In this document: piece after piece, positions 1-8,165 of the stretch | Numbering within the stretch: position 1 is the stretch's first letter | Layout of the letters: every line of letters starts with the position of its first letter | Assembly (NCBI RefSeq): GCF_014194695.1 | Contig: NZ_JACIAH010000026.1 | Coordinates: 1-53,252 of the forward strand | Source of the DNA: Rhizobium sp. BK399 | GTDB taxonomy: Bacteria > Pseudomonadota > Alphaproteobacteria > Rhizobiales > Rhizobiaceae | Direction: 5' to 3' | Length of the DNA: 53,252 nucleotides | Made by a program: the position numbers and the translations under genes | Notes under the pieces: generated by a model | Told to the model about the DNA's origin: nothing | Databases searched by the model: none | Seen by the model: the letters and a program-made list of their open reading frames with translations, nothing else

Positions 1-222
1 GCGGCCGAGCGCAAGGCCTGGGCCAACATCCCGCCGAAGGCAACTCGCAAGGGCTCCTTCTCGTTCTCGCGCTGGGTTTACAGGCAACGGAACCTTGTCG
101 AGCGTTTCTTCAACAAGATCAAACAGTTTCGAGGTATCGCTACTCGCTACGACAAGCGCCCGGAAAACTATCTCGCAGCTGTCAAACTCGTCGCGGCAAG
201 GATCTGGTGTCAGAGTTTATGA
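1..222 (+). mobile_element. IS5-family transposase, C-terminal fragment
   Basis: The first 73 codons, open at the left edge, encode the C-terminal end of an IS5-family (IS427-group-like) DDE transposase. The signature NLVERFFNKIKQFRGIATRYDK is broken here only by citation length: the visible core is VERFFNKIKQFR followed by the ATRYDK and LAAVKLVAARIW segments typical of the family's last 50 residues. The catalytic part lies outside the window. A CTAG at 232-235, a common target of IS5 relatives, marks the probable element end, and the neighbouring protease gene is cut at that point. Confidence 0.85.
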
Positions 223-236
223 GTCGACGGCCTAGC

Positions 237-1097
237 TCATGCCATCCTGGCGGATGGCCATCGAGAATTGTTATCCTGCACCTGCACGCCAAGCTGACCT
301 CGGCGGATTTCACCATGGGCGATGAGCTGTCGCATAATCACGCTCGCCGAATTGATGGGTACGGCGAATCCAATCCCGATGTTGGCTCCCGACGGCCCGA
401 GGATTGCCGTGTTAATCCCCACAACTCTTCCTTCCAGGTCGACAAGGGCGCCGCCTGAATTTCCTGGATTCAAGGATGCATCGGTCTGGATGAACCCCTC
501 TTGCGAATCCAGCCCAAGTCCGGACCGGTCGAGTGCGCTGACGATGCCGAATGTTACCGACTTGCCAAGGCCGTACGGGGTTCCTATGGCAACCACATAG
601 TCGCCGACTCTCAAGTCGCTGGAATTTCCGAACACGGCCTCACTCAATCCGTCGACGGGGATCTTGATCACTGCCAGATCCGTCTCAACGTCCACCCCGA
701 TCGCGGCCGCGTCAAATGTTTCGCCACTGGCAAGTGTCACCTTGATCGATGTGGCGCCTTCGATCACATGATTGTTCGTGAGGATATACCCGTTCGCAGC
801 GTCAGCTATCACCCCGGTTCCAGCCAGTTCAGAAACCGGCCCGGCGGAGGTGTCGGAGGGACGCGACTTGTTCTGGACACCCGGTGTAAGGTAAAAAGTG
901 TCACCTTGCTCGTCATTGGATTTTCCGCGCACGGATATGCTTACGATTGCCGGGATGACACGGCTAATCATTGGCGCGAGAGAAGGTGTTATTGCTTGCC
1001 CCGCTTCAGTGACCTCAAGCGGTCCGAACACAAGACCAATTATACCAACGGCAAATACCATGCTTCTCAGCATGGAAAGAGCGTAACTTCCGGCCAT
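237..1097 (-). CDS. DegP/HtrA-like periplasmic serine protease, truncated in PDZ domain
   Basis: Trypsin-like protease of the HtrA/DegP family (286 aa), which degrades misfolded envelope proteins. An N-terminal hydrophobic stretch (about residues 8-25) suggests export. The catalytic triad is visible: His110 in TNNHVIEG, Asp140 in ETDLAVIKI and Ser214 in NPGNSGGALVD. Family members continue with one or two PDZ domains, but here only the first PDZ strand (RRGQLGVQVQD) remains before an out-of-frame tail and a stop. The IS5 remnant starts at once downstream, so the PDZ region was probably lost by IS insertion. The protease domain may still fold, but substrate recognition and oligomer control should be impaired. 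Confidence 0.85.
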   Translation of the reverse strand: MAGSYALSMLRSMVFAVGIIGLVFGPLEVTEAGQAITPSLAPMISRVIPAIVSISVRGKSNDEQGDTFYLTPGVQNKSRPSDTSAGPVSELAGTGVIADAANGYILTNNHVIEGATSIKVTLASGETFDAAAIGVDVETDLAVIKIPVDGLSEAVFGNSSDLRVGDYVVAIGTPYGLGKSVTFGIVSALDRSGLGLDSQEGFIQTDASLNPGNSGGALVDLEGRVVGINTAILGPSGANIGIGFAVPINSASVIMRQLIAHGEIRRGQLGVQVQDNNSRWPSARMA

Positions 1098-1452
1098 TCC
1101 TGAACTCCTGTGTCACAAGCATGTGCAGGGCCAGATTGGAAAGAAGGGCACACACGCGCATTGACTAATCGCAAACTAAGCGACCGATGTTCGAGAGGAA
1201 TTCACGACGTGGCATGAGGGCTGGCGCGAGGAGAATGCTTCACCATCGAAGGGCAAACCAGAGTAGTGTGGCCAAAATTAAAAATTGCGGGAACGTAAAG
1301 CATAAGCGCGGGTTCCCCCACACATTGACCAAGCGCATCGGGCCATTCCGAACGCTATCGCTTCGTCCGATGGCAGGGACTGTGCCAAAAGCGTCGAAAC
1401 GTCAGCTCCCTGTTGAGGCTAAAATTGTGTTCATTAGCGCTATATTGCTTTC
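1098..1452. other. Intergenic region without recognisable gene
   Basis: Leader of the protease gene plus about 300 bases in which I recognise no protein, RNA or clear palindrome. Short open frames here have no family features. Confidence 0.5.
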
Positions 1453-2190
1453 TTATGCTTCCAGCGGTGATGATAGCAAAGCCAATGACCGGGATACTCT
1501 CGAACCCAGCTTTCCAACCTTCTCATTCGGGGCTGTCCGGTCTTGTGGATATCTACGCTTCCATTCTCGTTGATTGGGATTGTAATCTTGGGCTCTAGTT
1601 CGCGCCGATATTCGATTTCCCGGCGGCCGAAGCAGCGGGCAGAGTAGACTCACAAATTGCACTGCCGTACCAACTTGGCGAGCAACGGGATTGTCCGCAC
1701 GTCTTGCCCATAAAACGTGGTCGAAAGGGCCTTGCGAAATTTCTGGCCAACCAGCAAGCCTACGCCGCCTCCACGCTCCAATGCCGCGCAAGTGCGAAAG
1801 ATGATCCCACGGGCGACGGCACGAGGTTGCCCATCCTTTCGCTTGGAAATCAGGAGAGTTCTGAGGCGATGTGGGGATTGTTTGGGGGCGGCAGAGTGCC
1901 GTCAGGTTGAGACCGAATGCAGCGCCAACGACAGCCAGCAATTCGAAATTGCCTATATGAACGCTAAAGACGATGAAGGGCCGCCTCTTGTAAAAAAGCT
2001 CCATGAAGTCTTCAAATCCAGACCTCGATCCGTCCGGATTCAGGTCGGGCAGGATCGAAATCGAATAGCTGGTCCAGGAAGACATACTCGGCGGCAAGCC
2101 TGCCCAAATTTCCCCACCTGTCAAGAGCGATCTTCCGTCGCTCGTCTTCAGGCTTTTCAGGATAGGCGCGTGCCGGCGGCGAGGACAACG
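1453..2190 (-). pseudogene. LpxL/HtrB-type lipid A acyltransferase remnant
   Basis: Decayed lauroyl/myristoyl acyltransferase of lipid A biosynthesis. One minus-strand frame holds the HX4E-type catalytic motif (VHIGNFELLAVVGAAFGL). A second frame continues with LVGQKFRKALSTTFYG, and the first frame resumes with LRPPGNRISARTRAQDYNPNQ and LNEKVGKL, segments that follow one another in intact LpxL proteins. At least two frameshifts are needed to join them, so no functional enzyme can be made. The 5' end is indistinct. Confidence 0.7.
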
Positions 2191-2226
2191 TGGGAGCGGA
2201 ACGCCGGTTAGACCTTTGGGCGATCG

Positions 2227-3615
2227 TTAGAAATCTTGCAACGAGAACTGTTCGTTTATTGTGGTTTCAGACTTATGCGTCGAACTTGGCGCATAGTTGT
2301 CATCGAAACGGAGCTCGAAGACGTGACCTAGCCTCGATGTTGACTGGTGAAGATTGCCACGGTGCAATTCGACTATGCGTCTGACGATCCTCAGGCCGAT
2401 ACCGAGGCTGTCGGCGTACTCAGCTGGCTTGGCTTCGTTCTTTGCGGTGTTGGTACGCCTGTCCTCGATGCGAATAGTCTTGGCTGCCACGTATACGAGG
2501 ATAGAGGTGCCGGCGGGCGTGTGACGCACAGCATTCTCCACGAGATTGCGTAGAGCATCGCGAATGAGCGCTGGCGCCCCTCTGATAAGAGCGATTTCGA
2601 CTTGAGGATGGAATTCAAGTGAATGGCCGTGCTCGTACACCCATGGAGCAAGTTGTTCTACGACGGAGCACGACAGTGCTACTAGATCGACGTCCTCGAA
2701 CATCCCATGGTCGAAGCTGTCGAGGCGCGCGAGCGCTGTTAGCGCTGCCACAAAGGCCACGAGATCATCAAGATCGGCTTCCGCCTTGCGGGCGCGAGGA
2801 TGGTCGATGTTTCCCAGTTCGAGCTTGATTGCCGCAAGCGGCGTGCGGATTTCGTGTGCTATTCCCGACGTCAGGACCTTCTGCGACGCCATCAGTTCGC
2901 CGACCCGCTCGAAGGCACGATTGATGGCAATCGCGAGATGGGCAACCTCGCGCGGCATGCCGTCGAAATTCAGGTGCGAACGCGCGTCCATGGGATCGAT
3001 ATCATCGGCGGCGTTAGCTGCGGCACGTACGGGCTTCAATGCCTGCCTTACGGAGAGCAAAGTGGCGCCGAGAACCAGGACGAGCAAGATGCTCATCGGA
3101 ACCAGCATATGTTCTATGACTTCCCTCCAAAAAACCGAAGAGACCACATCTTGAGGGTCTTCAATGGTTGCGACATCGACGATAAAACGTCGATCTCCGA
3201 TCACGAAGGCCCTGCCGCCGACCAAGGTCAGCGGTTTGCCTGTCGTCAACGACCTCAGCCAGAAATCGGGTGGATTCACATCAGCGGGGAGGAAGTGACG
3301 TTCACAGGCATCGTCGCAGGACTGAAACACAAGCGTACCATTGCCGTCACGAATTCTGCCGACATAACCGGACGATCGGGTGCCATAACGTTGCTTGAGG
3401 CTTTCTGGGAGCTGATATCGGACATTTTCGCCTTCCAGGGCTATGCCAGAAGCGAGGCGCTCGGTTTCCTGCTCCACGAAAAGACGGGACAGCTCGCCGA
3501 CATTCCAGTAGTAGTCCGAGAAAATCACCGCGAGTTGCACGACCATTGCGAGCACTGCAAAAAACGCTATTCGTCTGGTGAGAATCGCACCAAGAGTCGG
3601 ATGCCAGCGGCTCAC
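2227..3615 (-). CDS. Sensor histidine kinase with degenerate G1 box
   Basis: Membrane sensor kinase (462 aa) of an OmpR-type two-component pair. TM segments lie near residues 14-33 and 167-189 around a periplasmic domain, followed by a HAMP-like linker. The phospho-acceptor is His254 in GIAHEIRTPL and the N-box is RNLVENAVRHTP (about 356-367). The G2-like motif GIGLRIVRRIVELH is present. The G1 box, normally DxGxG, reads IEDRRTNTAKNEAKP, so the glycines that shape the ATP lid are missing. ATP binding may be altered, as in some divergent kinases. It overlaps the upstream response regulator gene by 4 bp (ATGA), so the two are co-translated. Confidence 0.88.
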   Translation of the reverse strand: MSRWHPTLGAILTRRIAFFAVLAMVVQLAVIFSDYYWNVGELSRLFVEQETERLASGIALEGENVRYQLPESLKQRYGTRSSGYVGRIRDGNGTLVFQSCDDACERHFLPADVNPPDFWLRSLTTGKPLTLVGGRAFVIGDRRFIVDVATIEDPQDVVSSVFWREVIEHMLVPMSILLVLVLGATLLSVRQALKPVRAAANAADDIDPMDARSHLNFDGMPREVAHLAIAINRAFERVGELMASQKVLTSGIAHEIRTPLAAIKLELGNIDHPRARKAEADLDDLVAFVAALTALARLDSFDHGMFEDVDLVALSCSVVEQLAPWVYEHGHSLEFHPQVEIALIRGAPALIRDALRNLVENAVRHTPAGTSILVYVAAKTIRIEDRRTNTAKNEAKPAEYADSLGIGLRIVRRIVELHRGNLHQSTSRLGHVFELRFDDNYAPSSTHKSETTINEQFSLQDF

Positions 3616-4289
3616 GCGTGTTCCTCCCGCATCAGGTCGCCGACGCCTCGCACAGTCTCGATCAAAGATCCGGTCGGATGCCCTTCCAGTTTCTTTCGTA
3701 GCCTTGAAATCGCCAACTCGACGGCATTGCTGCTTCTTTCGTCACCGAATTCTGAAAAGGCGTGTTCAATCTTACCCTTGGAGACCACCTTTCCGCCATT
3801 GCGCATCAGTAGTTCAAGGAGATCCTTTTCCGACGGAGCAAGCGCAATCTCGGCGCCAGCGCATGTTACGCGCCTCGAAGCAAGATCGAGTTTAAGGTCG
3901 GCAAATTCCAATGTGGGCATCGTGGTGTTCGGAGCCCGCCGCATGAGAGCACGGATGCGCGCGATCAGTTCGCCGTTATGAAAAGGCTTTGCAAGGTAAT
4001 CATCTGCGCCAGCATCAAGGCCGGCGATTCGCTCATCGATTGCGCCGCGCGCAGTCAATATAAGGACAGGCATCTGAACTCTTGCGCTTCGCAGTGACTT
4101 GAGCACGTCTATCCCGTCCTCGTCGGGCAGGCCGAGATCAAGAAGAAGAAGATCGTAGTCAGCACCGTCAAGGGCCAGCCGGCCCTCTTGCGATGTTCCG
4201 AAGGCGTCGATTCTCCAACCAACCTTTCTGATAGCCTCACAAAGCAATTCTCGGAGCCGGGCGCTGTCTTCAATCAGCAGAATCCTCAT
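3612..4289 (-). CDS. OmpR/PhoB-family response regulator
   Basis: Two-component response regulator (225 aa) with an N-terminal receiver domain and a C-terminal winged helix. The phosphorylation site is Asp51 in LLLLDLGLPDEDG. The acidic pair is ED near residues 7-8 and the conserved Lys lies in YLAKPFHNGEL. The C-terminal DNA-binding domain (about 125-222) ends in the RLRKKLEG and IETVRGVGDLM motifs of the PmrA/QseB type. It overlaps the histidine kinase start by 4 bp and the cytochrome stop by 4 bp. The operon order is PepSY, cytochrome b, regulator, kinase, so it probably autoregulates the membrane proteins. Confidence 0.92.
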   Translation of the reverse strand: MRILLIEDSARLRELLCEAIRKVGWRIDAFGTSQEGRLALDGADYDLLLLDLGLPDEDGIDVLKSLRSARVQMPVLILTARGAIDERIAGLDAGADDYLAKPFHNGELIARIRALMRRAPNTTMPTLEFADLKLDLASRRVTCAGAEIALAPSEKDLLELLMRNGGKVVSKGKIEHAFSEFGDERSSNAVELAISRLRKKLEGHPTGSLIETVRGVGDLMREEHA

Positions 4290-4855
4290 GCCCTTTTCCG
4301 ACCAGTAATCATTGACCAGACCAGATTTTCCCTATGCCTCAAGCTTTCGACCACGGCGGCTCCTGCATGGATGAAGGCCAAGACCATGATGCTGTTGGCT
4401 ATCGCACCGTGCAACTCCTCCAGCCACTTTTCTCCCCAGAAAGCATCGATCGTTGTCATCCAACCTGTAAGGACCGTCGCCGCCAAAAGCGCCATTAGTG
4501 AAAGCATCATGACTGAAGCTAGGGGGCTGTGACCGATGTACCTTTTTTCATGCCCGTCGACGATGCCCAAGACCTGGTCCATCACCTTTGCGCGTGTCGG
4601 AAGAAAATCGCTGAATCTGGAATGTCTCGTGCCAATAAAGCCCCAAACAATGCGTACGGCAATCGCTGTGGCAACAACATACCCCGTCACGCGATGCCAG
4701 TACTTGCCTTCCTCGAGCACGAACAGGTTGAGCATACATGCGATAACCACCGTCCAGTGAAATGCCCGAACGATCGGATCCCACACCTTGATCGTGGTTT
4801 CACCTGCAGGTGGCGAGGGCGCATGGCCCTCCCTTTGCGAATTGACTATGGTCAT
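4286..4855 (-). CDS. Cytochrome b561-like membrane protein
   Basis: Di-haem cytochrome b561/Ni-hydrogenase b-type subunit (189 aa from the ATG at 4855). Four TM helices are apparent. Candidate haem ligands are the histidines in RAFHWTVV, YWHRVTGY, EELHGAIAN and LAFIHAGA. The start at 4855 was chosen because it lies one base after the stop of the PepSY gene; the open frame extends further upstream without family similarity. Placed between a PepSY protein and a two-component system, it probably passes electrons between the quinone pool and a periplasmic partner. Confidence 0.9.
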   Translation of the reverse strand: MTIVNSQREGHAPSPPAGETTIKVWDPIVRAFHWTVVIACMLNLFVLEEGKYWHRVTGYVVATAIAVRIVWGFIGTRHSRFSDFLPTRAKVMDQVLGIVDGHEKRYIGHSPLASVMMLSLMALLAATVLTGWMTTIDAFWGEKWLEELHGAIANSIMVLAFIHAGAAVVESLRHRENLVWSMITGRKRA

Positions 4856-4856
4856 C

Positions 4857-5123
4857 TCAGCCGCCTTTCTGGACAATCGCACCGGTAACTGGATTGAAAT
4901 ACACCTCGGCGCGACTGCCATTCTTGTCCCTGCCGTAGATCTCGTAGCAGTTGCCGGTGACCTCAAACGTCTTGACCTTGTAGCCCAGCACGTCGATCTT
5001 TGCCTTCATGGCCTCCTCAGACAACCACTTCGACTTTGGCTCGGCGGTGCAGCTCGGGCTTGCGAGCGCCATTGCTGGTGTTGCCGATACGATCGCGACT
5101 GCGGCGATTATGTTCAACTTCAT
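4857..5123 (-). CDS. Small periplasmic PepSY-domain protein
   Basis: Exported 88-aa protein. A signal peptide (MKLNIIAAVAIVSATPAMALA) is followed by one PepSY-type fold: WLSEEAMKAKIDVLGYKVKTFEV, then NCYEIYGRDKNGSRAEVYFNP. Proteins of this type sit in the periplasm and are common partners of cytochrome b561 and OmpR-type systems, but their molecular role is uncertain. I use the internal ATG at 5123 because it begins the signal peptide. It is the first gene of the four-gene operon reading to 2227. Confidence 0.85.
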   Translation of the reverse strand: MKLNIIAAVAIVSATPAMALASPSCTAEPKSKWLSEEAMKAKIDVLGYKVKTFEVTGNCYEIYGRDKNGSRAEVYFNPVTGAIVQKGG

Positions 5124-5754
5124 GATCTGTCCTCTTTGAATGCCCGTCGTGGGCGACAAGGACATCGATAAGGCAGTGAAGCTGTCGGCTTCCTGTCTGA
5201 GTTCAAAATATTCTACAAAGTGGTTTTGCCCTCGCGCCGTTCAGTGCCATGCACTCAAGGTCTGAGCGAGGATCCTTGGAGGATATGAGCGAAATGACTG
5301 CTCTCCCAACGGTGTCGCTGCGGGCATGAAATCTGCAGAGAGTAGCCGATCTAAATTCTGGGCAAAGGGTCAACGATGCAGTCAGGCAGACGTTGCAGCG
5401 AGGCCAAGAGGTCGGAAAATCCCTGACCCAGCAAGACGTTCAGTTTATGAATGACTGCGCGCGAGCTCTGCGCTGCCCAGCTTTTTCACAAGGTCACGTC
5501 ACGCCAGCCGCCAGCAGGAGATAGCCGAGATTCTGCCAGCAATCTTCTCGGCGTCGATCACTATGGCAACTGATGTACGAGAGCGTCGTGCGCTGCACAT
5601 TGGAGATGCAAACCGATTACGCCATGTGCTGCAGCCGGCTTGGATCATGTCCGCTGGTAGCGAACTGGAGATCTACCAGCGCGCCGGTATGGCTTCATAT
5701 CGATTCAGGCCAAAGGTATTGGGGGTCCCAGGGTCTAGCCAGCCAGTCCGCTTC
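5124..5754. other. Intergenic region, no recognised gene
   Basis: About 630 bases between the PepSY operon leader and the end of the YedE operon. The promoter of the PepSY operon must lie at its left end. Open frames near 5563-5868 lack family features and look like chance frames. Confidence 0.5.
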
Positions 5755-6195
5755 TCAGTTGACCGAGATCGGCGCGTTTTGCCGGGATTGAACGGCTCGA
5801 AAAACGAACATTCCGAGGATCATGGCAGCTACGAAGAGGCCAGCCTCCCAACGGCCGGTGGCGAGTGAGGCAATTGCGGGGCCTGGACAAAGGCCTACCA
5901 GACCCCAACCTAGACCGAAGAAACCTGCACCGAAGAGAAGCTTTGCGTCGATCGTACGGCTGGCCGGAACATGAAATTTCTTGTCGAAAACCGGCCGCGA
6001 CTGATTTCGCTTAATTACATATGCAATGGCTGATGGGATCAGCGCTCCACCAAGGACAAAGGCTAGCGACGGATCCCAAGACCCCGAAAAGTCGAGAAAG
6101 CCGAGCACGCGCGCCGGATTGACCATGTCAGAAAGGACTAGGCCGACGCCAAACAAAACACCGCACAGGATCGAAACGAGGGTTCGACTGCTCAT
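5755..6195 (-). CDS. YeeE/YedE-family half-transporter (second gene)
   Basis: Small integral membrane protein (146 aa) of the YeeE/YedE (DUF6691-like) family linked to uptake of thiosulfate or other sulfur compounds. It has about four TM helices and the family signature GLGWGLVGLCPGPAIASLATG, with the conserved Cys in the GLCPGP loop. The start at 6195 overlaps the stop of the upstream paralogue by one base (TGATG), so the two halves are translationally coupled and probably form one channel. It lies divergent from the peroxiredoxin/ArsR operon, which supports a sulfide or persulfide function. Confidence 0.88.
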   Translation of the reverse strand: MSSRTLVSILCGVLFGVGLVLSDMVNPARVLGFLDFSGSWDPSLAFVLGGALIPSAIAYVIKRNQSRPVFDKKFHVPASRTIDAKLLFGAGFFGLGWGLVGLCPGPAIASLATGRWEAGLFVAAMILGMFVFRAVQSRQNAPISVN

Positions 6196-6623
6196 CACAT
6201 CTCTCCAATCAGGTGGCGGCTGACATAGACAGTAGCAGCAGCGGTCGCCATGAAGGTGATGGTCGCCACGATTGAGCGGGTGGAGAGCCTTGCAAGCCCG
6301 CAGACGCCGTGACCACTCGTGCATCCCGAACCGAGACGGGTACCAAAGCCGACCAGGAGGCCGCCAGCTATGAGAAGAATCGGTGACGAGGTGATGGTAA
6401 GTTCCGTGGGTCGCAGAAGAGCGAACGTGCTGGCCGCGCCGCCGATGATGCCCGCAAGAAACCCTATGCCCAGTGGGCTAAAGCCTACGCCGGTCCATCC
6501 GAGTGCAGAGGCGGCCAAACCGGAAATCCCCGCAACACGACCGTTGAGAAGCAGATAGAGCGCTGCAGAAAGGCCGATCAGCAGGCCGCCGGACAGCGGC
6601 CAGATATAGTTAAGTTGGGTCAT
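6195..6623 (-). CDS. YeeE/YedE-family half-transporter (first gene)
   Basis: First half of the paired sulfur transporter (142 aa from the ATG at 6623). Four hydrophobic segments and the signature GFGTRLGSGCTSGHGVCGLARLS are visible. The SGCTSGHG loop carries the cysteine thought to handle the sulfur substrate in this family. Its leader contains repeated TGCAA/TTGCA half-sites that are candidates for ArsR-type repressor binding. Rhizobial bigR loci also link YeeE/YedE proteins to a BigR repressor, matching the gene at 7551. Confidence 0.88.
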   Translation of the reverse strand: MTQLNYIWPLSGGLLIGLSAALYLLLNGRVAGISGLAASALGWTGVGFSPLGIGFLAGIIGGAASTFALLRPTELTITSSPILLIAGGLLVGFGTRLGSGCTSGHGVCGLARLSTRSIVATITFMATAAATVYVSRHLIGEM

Positions 6624-6835
6624 GTCGCATTCACTGAGCTGTTTAAATCTGACAGGTTGGTGTCGAGGCACTTGCTAACTCGCATAGCGACCTTTCGTGC
6701 GCGCCCGGCATGACGTGAATATCGCTTCTACATTCGCTCCACTTGCGCGCGACGAACCAAAACCAGACGCATTTCAGTCGTGGCATGAGGCTCGCTGGGG
6801 CCACATCATGTGTGCGGGGTCACATTCCAGAAGAA

Positions 6836-6877
6836 TGCAATGTGGCTAATATTGCATATTTACAGTAATAGTGCAAG
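6836..6877. promoter_or_regulatory. Candidate BigR/ArsR-type operator
   Basis: An AT-rich stretch between the divergent YedE and peroxiredoxin genes holds TGCAAT (6836-6841), ATTGCA (6851-6856) and TGCAAG (6872-6877). The first two form a perfect inverted repeat with 9 bases between arms. Its position suits control of both operons by the ArsR repressor at 7551. Confidence 0.5.
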
Positions 6878-6915
6878 TGTTGTATGTTTGGAGCTGACCG
6901 ACCAGGGAGGCTCAA

Positions 6916-7554
6916 GTGAGCGCGGATAATGAGCTGTCGCCGGCTGTTTTGCGGATTAATGAGGTAGCGCCGGGTTTTGCGGCGCGATCTACGCTCGGTG
7001 AGGTCTCGCTTTCCAGATACCGGGGGCGCTGGTTACTGTTTTTCTCTCATCCGGCAGATTTTACCTCGGTATGCACGAGCGAATTCATCGCGTTTGCTCG
7101 TGCTCATGAGAGTTTTTCCAAGATCAATTGCGACCTGCTGGGTCTTTCGGTCGACAGTCTGTACTCTCATGTGGCCTGGCTGAGGGACATTGAGCGTAGC
7201 TTCGCGGTCAAAGTGCCATTCCCGTTAATCGAGGACGCCGGCATGGTTGTCGCGCGTGCCTATGGCATGTTGGACGGCTCTTCCGAAAACAGCGGGACGG
7301 TCCGAGCTACGTACGTTATCGATCCAAAAGGCGTCATTCGTGCCATCGTCTGGTATCCGATGAACGTCGGCCGGTCTGTTGGCGAGCTCCTCCGTCTTGT
7401 CGAGGCGCTGCAGGCGACGGAGAAGGAGGGTGCGCTTGCTCCGGAAGGTTGGATGCGTGGAACCGCGCTGCTTGAGCCCGTAGCGGCCAACATGGACGAG
7501 CTCGATGAGCCGCGCGAGGGCGAAGCCTGGTATTATCGGGAGCGTCGCGAATGA
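6916..7554 (+). CDS. Peroxiredoxin (Prx6/1-Cys-like)
   Basis: Thiol peroxidase (212 aa). The peroxidatic Cys53 lies in HPADFTSVCTSEF, the PxxxT/SxxC motif. The C-terminal part resembles the Prx6 type and contains no extra cysteine, so resolution by an external thiol is likely. The start is GTG at 6916, with AGGGAGG about 8 bases upstream. It overlaps the ArsR gene by 4 bp (ATGA) and shares a regulatory region with the divergent YedE pair. I infer a role in removing peroxides or persulfides that arise during sulfide stress. Confidence 0.9.
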   Translation: MSADNELSPAVLRINEVAPGFAARSTLGEVSLSRYRGRWLLFFSHPADFTSVCTSEFIAFARAHESFSKINCDLLGLSVDSLYSHVAWLRDIERSFAVKVPFPLIEDAGMVVARAYGMLDGSSENSGTVRATYVIDPKGVIRAIVWYPMNVGRSVGELLRLVEALQATEKEGALAPEGWMRGTALLEPVAANMDELDEPREGEAWYYRERRE

Positions 7555-7979
7555 TTGGTGGCATCCTTTCTTTCGAGGAAATGCAGGAAAAGGCGTCCGA
7601 AGCGGCCGAATTCATGCGCCTGTTCAGTACACCAAGCCGACTGATGCTGCTTTGCTATATCGCGCAAACCGAGCGGTCCGTCAGTGAAATCCAAAGTGTC
7701 CTCCGATTTAAGCAGCCGGCGCTCTCACAGCAGCTCGCGGAACTTCGGCAAGCACGGCTCGTCGAGACGCGCCGCCAGTCGCGCCAAGTCTACTATTCCA
7801 TCGCAGACAGTCGTGTCTCGATGGTAATGGACTTGCTGATGCGGCTATTCTGCGAGGCGGGGGCGAAGACGCAGAGGGCAGCCATTTCTGCTAGGGCGCC
7901 TGCACAATCGCGTGGGGGTGGAGCAATTGCTTTTCCAGGAGAGATGGCATGGTGGGCCCGGCTTGAGCCTTGGGAATAA
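7551..7979 (+). CDS. ArsR-family repressor with BigR/SqrR-like cysteine pair
   Basis: Winged-helix ArsR/SmtB protein (142 aa). The recognition helix is in QPALSQQLAELRQARLV, and the wing is RRQSRQVYYSIADSRV. Cys35 (LMLLCYIAQ) and Cys101 (MRLFCEAG) are 66 residues apart. This equals the spacing I recall for the redox pairs of Xylella BigR (42/108) and Rhodobacter SqrR (41/107), which form disulfide or polysulfide links. It probably senses persulfides and derepresses the peroxiredoxin and YedE genes. The extended, arginine- and proline-containing C-terminal tail after residue 105 is unusual. Confidence 0.88.
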   Translation: MIGGILSFEEMQEKASEAAEFMRLFSTPSRLMLLCYIAQTERSVSEIQSVLRFKQPALSQQLAELRQARLVETRRQSRQVYYSIADSRVSMVMDLLMRLFCEAGAKTQRAAISARAPAQSRGGGAIAFPGEMAWWARLEPWE

Positions 7980-8165
7980 CTTGGCCGACCTATAGAGAGT
8001 GTAACTGGCGCGCGCTAAGGGGGCTCGAACCGAGCGGCCTTGCACCTATTGTCGCTATTTAAGAGCGACGAAAGGTGTCATTGACGCACAATAGAACCGG
8101 CGTAATGTGGCCCGGCAGACCATTTCGGGCTCGTTCAACAGCAATGATGCAGGGCGGTGCTGACG

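Noticed and set aside
2800..3981. 393-codon plus-strand frame
   Set aside because: It is a shadow of the histidine kinase and response regulator genes on the other strand.
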